64,000 bases of DNA from Vesta saturnalis (taxonomy: Eukaryota; Arthropoda; Insecta; Coleoptera; Lampyridae): assembly GCA_036346205.1 (NCBI GenBank), contig JARFJB010000379.1, positions 2,875,001 through 2,939,000 on the forward strand, written 5' to 3'. This document shows positions 58,240 through 64,000 of this stretch, one piece after another. The notes below the pieces were generated by a model. The model was given only the letters and a program-made list of their open reading frames with translations, did no database searches and was not told where the DNA came from. The position numbers and the translations under genes are program-made. Position 1 is the first letter of the stretch. Each line of letters starts with the position of its first letter.

Positions 58240-59000
58240 CGGGTACAGTAGCTGTTACGTACTAAGTACGGTGAAGCGTCATTGCGAAACGTTGTTCAGA
58301 ACGTTAAATCATCGCCCCACACAATATCAGTTTGCTTTTATAAAACTGTGTCTGCTTATTGTTCACAAATCCCTAAAACCGACAGTTAAATCGGATCTTA
58401 GAGTGGGCCACAAAATTGCCCCATTTCTCCCAATTAATTTTTCGCTAAACTTACCGTTTAACCAATCGCGAACGATCTGAGGATAGTGAGCTGGACATGC
58501 ATCTTGTTGACAATTCATTTAATTTAAAGACACATTATCAATTTATTTATTTAAAACACTTTGTAGCATTTCTAAATAATTTTGATGATTGAAATTCTCG
58601 TCAAAAAAACACCGAACAATATTCCCATGGTACCTGATAGCGCACCATATATTAACTTTTTTTAAATAATTGTCGTCGGTTGGGAATTGTAAAATAAGGA
58701 TTTCTCTCAGCCCAATACCGGCGGTGTTGAAATGAAACTACTCCATTGGTACAAAATGTTGATTAATCCGTAAATACAAATCTCTTGTACGGTTTAATAT
58801 TGTTATGTTTTAATATTTTTTGAATAAATGATTTTGAAATTCCAGTTTGCAGATCTCTATTTCTATGTGAGATACGGGGATTTTCTTCAACTTATTTTAA
58901 AATTAAAACATATGCTACATCGTTTTCATCTAAATTTCTTTATTACTTTGGGAAAATTGTATCATCACAGATTTAGATTTTGATGGGTGTCGAACGACAT
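58240..59000 (-). pseudogene. Mariner-like transposase remnant
   Basis: Reading down from about 58920, the minus strand gives ENPRISHRNRDLQTGISKSF, IQKILKHNNIKPYKRFVFTD, TNGVVSFQHRRYWAERNPYF, then FFDENFNHQNYLEMLQSVLN, QQDACPAHYPQIVRDWLNGK (second catalytic Asp) and FSEKLIGRNGAILWPTLRSD-LT. These match the insect mariner-like family with 'QQDG.PAH....VR..L...FP..WIGR.GPI.WP.RSPDLTPLDFF'. The first Asp block and the third Asp are eroded. No inverted repeats were identified. Confidence 0.78.
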
Positions 59001-59237
59001 TTAAAATTTTGAAATCAATGGATTACAAAGACAAACGTGTCTATGGACAGAAAATTTTATCATCATCAACAGATTTTCATTCAATTACAGAGTAATGAAA
59101 AAGTCAAAAACCATTTGTACTGATATGAAAGACGCACAAGTAAGTAATGTATATAACAAACATTAAAATGGTTTCACAAAAAGATAATTTGATTCTATAA
59201 CAAGTGAATAATAATATACAAATAATTACATTGCAAG

Positions 59238-59465
59238 CTATTCCATTTTCAGTGTCTTTAACATACTTTTGAATTTATTAAGAGTGGTGCAAAATAGATC
59301 AGCATTCGAGCGGAGTTTATTGTAGAAAAAACACATTTTATAAATAGAATTGTTTCTAAAATTATTTACATTTCCGACTGGAAGGTAAAATAAATTTGAG
59401 TCTCTCAGCTGCCGCAGAGGTACATTGAACGTAATTAAGTTTAAGTTACTTGAGTCATCTAACAA
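59238..59465 (-). pseudogene. LINE C-terminal fragment
   Basis: The frame LITFNVPLRQLRDSNLFYLP, NNFRNNSIYKMCFFYNKLR resembles the C-terminal tail of Jockey-type LINE proteins ('L..P..RT.....S...R.CRLYN.L'). Only this tail is seen. Confidence 0.5.
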
Positions 59466-59563
59466 GTTTGTTAGCAGTTTGAAGAGATGTAGAAAGAATT
59501 TTTTTTTATTGAAATGAGACAGTTAGTTTAACCAAATTTAAGTTTTTGAGAAACTTTCTGTAG

Positions 59564-60369
59564 TTGCAAAATTCAGGCCACGATGTTAGATTTGTGTATC
59601 TAGAAGAAACGTGGATTTATCAAAATAGTTCTAATATCCATAGTTGGGTGCACGATTCTGACATCACAAGTAATCTATCCAAAATTAAAAGTAAATATAA
59701 AAGGTTTACCATTTTACACGCAGGGTATAATTTAGGGTGTTTAGAAAACTGCGACTATTTACTCAATTCGAGGAATGAGGATCGGAATTATCATATAATT
59801 TATGAATGGGGACCGGTTTCAAAACTGGGTGATTAAACAGCTGATTCTGGCGCCATCCAAACTACCCGGAAACTTGTGTGGTGGTTACGGATAACGCACC
59901 GTATGTTTCGGCGTAGTTAGACAAACCACCCTCATTTTCTAGTAAGAAAGATCAGCCGCACAAGTGGTTGGTTCCGCACGGGTCGAAATTGATGGCAAAA
60001 GAGAAATTGTGGAATAAAATTCAACCTTTTAGGTTAGTTTTACGATGTTATTCTTACCATTGTCAACATAACCCTATTGAAATGGCATGGGGTTTTTGTA
60101 AAAATTATTACAATAAGCAAATAAGTTCTGAACCTCCATCAAAAGATAGGGTTCAGCAATTATGGTTTCAGGCTTTATACAAATGTTCTCCTACAATGTG
60201 GCAAACTTTTTGTTCACACACGATTATTTCAAATGATTGAGAGAAACAGATGAAAAATTTTTCGATTGAACATATTCTACCTGTTATTATAGCACTAGGA
60301 GAATCCTATTCAGATTCAAATAGTGATATGTATTCAGATTTTTCTGGTGATATAATGCAGTTGGAATAA
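59564..60369 (+). pseudogene. Tc1/IS630-like (DDE_3) transposase remnant
   Basis: The frame at 59564-59836 reads FVYLEETWIYQNSSNIHSW and FTILHAGYNLGCLENCDYLL. A frame shift leads to VVVTDNAPYVSA, a stop, and LDKPPSFSSKKDQPHKWLVP. The frame at 59968-60240 reads RCYSYHCQHNPIEMAWGFCK. After an in-frame TGA at 60238 it continues FSIEHILPVIIALGESYSDS to a stop near 60369. The pattern is that of the insect DDE_3 family ('YLDETW...LHAG...VVMDNAPYHS...PPYHC..NPIELIWG'). The first Asp is Glu (LEETW), the second (TDNAPY) and the final Glu (NPIE) are kept. The N-terminal HTH part is missing. Confidence 0.85.
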
Positions 60370-61750
60370 GACATCACTGTTTGGCACTAAAGTTTTAGTA
60401 AAAATTCAAATAATTAATTATTTGGTTTTCGTCAGGTCTTGGGAGCAGCAATCTTGTGGTCAATTCTATTTAGCTATAGATACATTTCTGGTTATTTATT
60501 TCCATGTGTAGATAACAGTCAAGAAAAGGACGACCCAGCAAATTTCATTACGAAAGCAAATCTTCACACTGGATTATTTATGAAAAAAACGCTGTGGATC
60601 TCCTGAACAGGTTAAATTAAATGGAAACATATTGATGTTCTCGTTGCCTATTGACTTTGTGACCGAAGAACTAAGTTTGTATATAAACATGCCTCTACAT
60701 CATATTTAACAGCCAAAAGAGAAAGAGAAAGATGCAGTAAGTTACATTTTATCACGAAAGCACTCTTCACATTAGATTACTTATGAAATTGAACTCTGAA
60801 TTTCCGGAATATTTTCCCCCGTTTTTTTTAAAGAGTGAAAAAAACAGAACGCAGTCTTATTAGTTTTTACGTAGATTTGGTTAAAGATCATCTCATTGTA
60901 TTAGATAAGATAAATAAATAATTTCCGTTTTACGTAATTGATAGACGTTCACGGTCTGAAGACTAAAATTTAATTTTTTAAGTAGGGTACTCTCTCTAGA
61001 TATCCATGGCGTGCTCTAATGCAAAATAAGATGGAACAGAGTAGATTATATAACAGACAGGAAAAAAATTAAACGCATAAACGCGAATGGGACAGTTTTT
61101 AAGGTTATTATGTTACTGTCATTAGCCATTAGCGCCATTGCGAAGGAGGACCGAACTAGATAACACAGAACGTTGTTTTTGTGTGTAAGCGCGCTTGGCA
61201 TGCGTAATCCCATTTGTTTTTGATTACGATCGGCTCTGAAAATTTAGGGAAATTATTAGTGGGAAAGAAAATGTCCTGAAACGATGTAATTTGAGATAGC
61301 ATTTTACATCAAAAACGTAAGCCATGTTGCCAGCTTATCTTTTGTATCATTTTATTATTATTGAAGGTATTATTATGGCCAAAAAACTCAAACAAGTTTT
61401 TGTGATTTAAAAAAAAACGTTAGTGTAAATTACCCCTTAATGCCACTCTGACGGACGCGCATAGAGGTATTTACCTCAAGAACGTGTCCAACACTACAAT
61501 TTGTTACTAATTTGTCTAAAAATCAGTACGAAGGGGTTTTAGAGGATGGAGATTACGAATCTGTTCTCAAACGCATAGAATTAAAAATGGCGGATATATA
61601 AATCATGGATTTATATAAGTTTTTTCTCGAAATTAAACAATTCAAAATGGCGAATATTTGACAAGAAACCAGATCAAAATTACTTATTTATTTCATTGTT
61701 GTACAAAAAAGCAAAATAAAAAATTCAATAAATTAAATGAGAAAATCATC
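60370..61750. other. No gene; loose internal duplication
   Basis: AT-rich. ACGAAAGCA...TCTTCACA.T.GATTA.TTATGAAA occurs at about 60551-60588 and again at about 60757-60788, hinting at a ~200-bp duplication. 61380-61740 is the 3' flank of the Transib copy. Its ends were not recognised. Confidence 0.4.
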
Positions 61751-63585
61751 TTATCCTTTATATTCCGCTTCCTCTGTATCTTCGATCTCATCGCTATTAT
61801 ATTCATCGTCTGAGGTTCCTGGTAGGAGAAGTTTCAATGTTTCAGAAGAAAAAGGTTTACTTCTCTCGCCGTATATTACAGCTTATAAATGGATCCGAGG
61901 TTAATAAAAGTCTATTCAATATGTCTCTATTGCATTCTTCCCGCGAAAATTTTCTAGAAAATTTTGCCTGTATAAGCGGAAATGCTTATTCCGTCTCAGC
62001 GGCTTCTTCTGACAATCGCCCGATAAGCAACAATGCATGTTATATTACTATGGCACCATGTCTCAAAATTTTATGAACGGTAGTTGACATTGGATGGCAA
62101 CAACAGATACGAACATATAGTTCTGCAATTTCTCTTGTGTAATCAGAAAATCTGTCAATATTTATTTTATGACCACTTGTAATTTCTGAAGCTGTAGATG
62201 GATCAGAGAAAAATCGTCTGGACGTATTCCCGTCATTCGTGTTTCCAAAGCCAGGTTTAGGCACGTCAACCAATAGACCTAATCTTTGTTTAAAAGCATC
62301 TTGAATACGCTTCTTTGTCGCTGCTACTATTTTCTTGTGTTCGATACTTCTCACTTGGTCACTTTCTACTTGGAAGTTTATATGAAAGATGTAGGTGAGA
62401 TTCAAAAAAACGAATTCTCGCATGCAATGTGGAAAGATCAAATTGCAGAGCATCTGGATTTGTTATTGCATTCCCTTTGTTTAAATTATTAAATTTTTTT
62501 GATGTTTCACCACATATGTAACATCTCATAGATGAATTGGTATTAGTTGCTGCATTGCAAACCTTTCCATCTATCATTGTAAAAGCTAACACGTGCTTCA
62601 CTTTTAATAGTTTTTCGCTTTTTATGGAAATTTCCGCCTCTTTAAGCAGTTGTCCTTGAGTTTTAATATGGTTAATTTCTTCATTTGTAATATCCTTTGA
62701 TTCACGAGCAAATCGAATACGAATAGGCCTACAAAGGCGTACGAAAGAAACCACTGGATTTTGCCAAAGAACTTTTTTCGTATTTCCAATTTTAGCTATT
62801 AAACGTAAAGGAACCATTGGCTTAAAAATACATTTTCATCACTATCAGAATCACATTTAAATTTTTGTTTGAACTGTTGTTGTTGAGAATCATCACAACC
62901 CCATTTCGATATTAGTTCTAATTTTACTGTTGTTTCAGTTATATCACTATCTATAACTTCAATTAAATGTTTGTATAAACGTGAAACTGTGTGATCCATC
63001 AGAGATTCAGTAACGTTTATTGATTTTTCTGTAGGATAACAAAATTTCTTTGCTTGCTGCAGCAGCGTGTTGCAAGGGTATATTTCTTTATTGGCCTCGT
63101 GAATAACTCGGTACTGTCTTCTTGCTAAATTCGCTTCTACAAAGATTACGAGGGCTTCGGTCACAGAATTCTTCTTAACAATTTAACACTTTTCTAAGCT
63201 TAGTACCTTTTGTTGATGATGCCATATCTGTGATTAATTTTGACGCGTCAAGTGTCCCAGCTTTTTTTTCGTCTTTTACTTCTCTCGCTCGACTCAGTAA
63301 AAGCCTTTGAAGGTCGACCCAAAGTTGTTGCTTTCCATGTAGGTATTTTTATTGTTTTATTAAGTCACACTTCATTTTTAAATATAAAACGATCTTGTTT
63401 GTAGCAAATTGAAATTTAAATAATTTTAAGGCATGTTTTAATCTGACTAGTTTATCTGTTGGACATTGTGTGATTGAAGCCACATACTCCTCTACAAACA
63501 TAAATTTCTCATCAATTTGTTTTGATGGATATACCGAATTTCGGGAGACTTCAATCGTTGAAAGTGAATGATCTAAAAAAAACAA
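61751..63585 (-). pseudogene. Transib transposase, largely preserved but frameshifted
   Basis: Transib is the cut-and-paste superfamily related to RAG1. The minus strand shows, in order: VEEYVASITQCPTDKLVRLK; GRPSKAFTESSERSKRRKTK or the overlapping ASKLITDMASSTKGTKLRKV (about 63330-63180); a frame at 63164-62799 with SLMDHTVSRLYKHLIEVIDS and LISKWGCDDSQQQQFKQKF; and 62817-62359 with VLWQNPVVSFVRLCRPIRIR, MIDGKVCNAATNTNSSMRCY-ICG and FDLSTLHARIRFFESHLHLS. 62330-62040 has KKRIQDAFKQRLGLLVDVPK, GNTSRRFFSDPSTAS and CCHPMSTTVHKILRHGAIV. The tail is GRLSEEAAETE and NRDILNRLLLTSDPF, then an acidic end with stop at 61751. About four frame changes break it. TTTTTCTTTGTTTTTTTTAG near 63575 looks like an intron acceptor. 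Confidence 0.88.
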
Positions 63586-63637
63586 AGAAAAACGAAATCG
63601 TGCAAAAAAGGTATATATGTTTTAAGGGCATTAAATA

Positions 63638-63723
63638 GATGTTTATGCCCTCGAGGGCGACGAGTTAAAAGCACGAGGGCTGATAGGCCGAGTGCTTTTT
63701 GGTCGCCCGAGGGCATAAACATC
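63638..63723. repeat. 86-bp hairpin element
   Basis: GATGTTTATGCCCTCGAGGG pairs with CCCGAGGGCATAAACATC, and the inner AAAAGCACGAGG pairs with the CCGAGTGCTTTT side around TGATAGGC. It is flanked by ATTAA-type sequence on both sides. It lies just upstream of the Transib reading; whether it belongs to that element is unknown. Confidence 0.75.
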
Positions 63724-64000
63724 AATTAATGTCTGTGGTACATACAAAATTTTATGTCATACAATTTTTTTTTTCACTAAAAAATAATTTAATTTTGTTA
63801 TAAAATTATGTCATTTAGCAGTTCGTGAGTTGGGTATCTAAGGAATTTAGTGACAACACCAACAATTGTTATATGTCAATTTATTTTGTTCAAAATGAGC
63901 GTACAAATTCCAAATGCAATATAGAAAAAAACAGAAAAAGCAGCTGAAAAATTGTCGCCGCAGAAATCAAAAATTATTTACGATTTAGAATACACCAAAT
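63724..64000. other. No feature seen
   Basis: AT-rich to the window edge; the Transib upstream part or terminal repeat may be here but was not recognised. Confidence 0.35.

Noticed and set aside
1..64000. CRISPR arrays, bacterial operons, rRNA genes or viral insertions
   Set aside because: No regularly spaced repeats, no prokaryotic gene layout, no rRNA segments and no virus-like coding regions were recognised.

Overview
The window looks like a piece of a large, AT-rich, repeat-packed animal genome, almost certainly an insect. I base this on short GT-AG introns, (TA)n microsatellites, TA-flanked repeats beginning with GGGTGT, and a transposon mix typical of insects (piggyBac, Tc1/mariner, Transib, pogo, hAT, Penelope, non-LTR elements). 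Species cannot be told from the sequence. No operons, CRISPR arrays, rRNA genes or intact tRNA genes were found, and nearly every long reading frame is a decayed transposon.

Host gene content is thin. The clearest case is a SWIM-type zinc-finger gene (ZSWIM4/5/6-like) on the minus strand. Two adjacent exons (49595-49706, then 38532-38659) have correct splice sites and join in phase to give SFDR-CKITSVTCSC followed by a Cys/His SWIM motif. The 10.9-kb intron between them has collected a pogo-like transposon, satellite-like repeats, a hairpin element, a long-inverted-repeat mariner, a MITE and a Penelope element that itself carries a tRNA-derived fold-back insert. Three weaker candidate exons or exon pairs lie on the same strand (23277-23640, 52744-52962, 57825-57964); I could not identify them.

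Layout: 1-2.2 kb mariner and piggyBac remnants; 5.5-7.8 kb a SINE with target-site duplication, a LINE piece and a mariner remnant; 12.1-15.0 kb a hAT/ZMYM1-like pseudogene split by an LTR-like piece; 17.6-19.7 kb a mariner with ~470-bp inverted repeats; 19.7-26.3 kb sparse; 26.3-29.3 kb mariner and pogo-like remnants; 30.7-33.2 kb a piggyBac with both ends and TTAA duplication; 34.0-36.7 kb a nearly full-length broken APE-type LINE (minus); 38.5-49.7 kb the ZSWIM exons and their intron; 52.4-54.1 kb palindromes with hammerhead-like motifs; 58.2-60.4 kb mariner, LINE and Tc1/IS630-like remnants; 61.7-63.6 kb a largely preserved Transib transposase.

The most noteworthy items are the hammerhead-ribozyme-like motifs in Penelope-type terminal palindromes, two related mariner elements with very long but mutually dissimilar inverted repeats, and the phase-matched ZSWIM exon pair.
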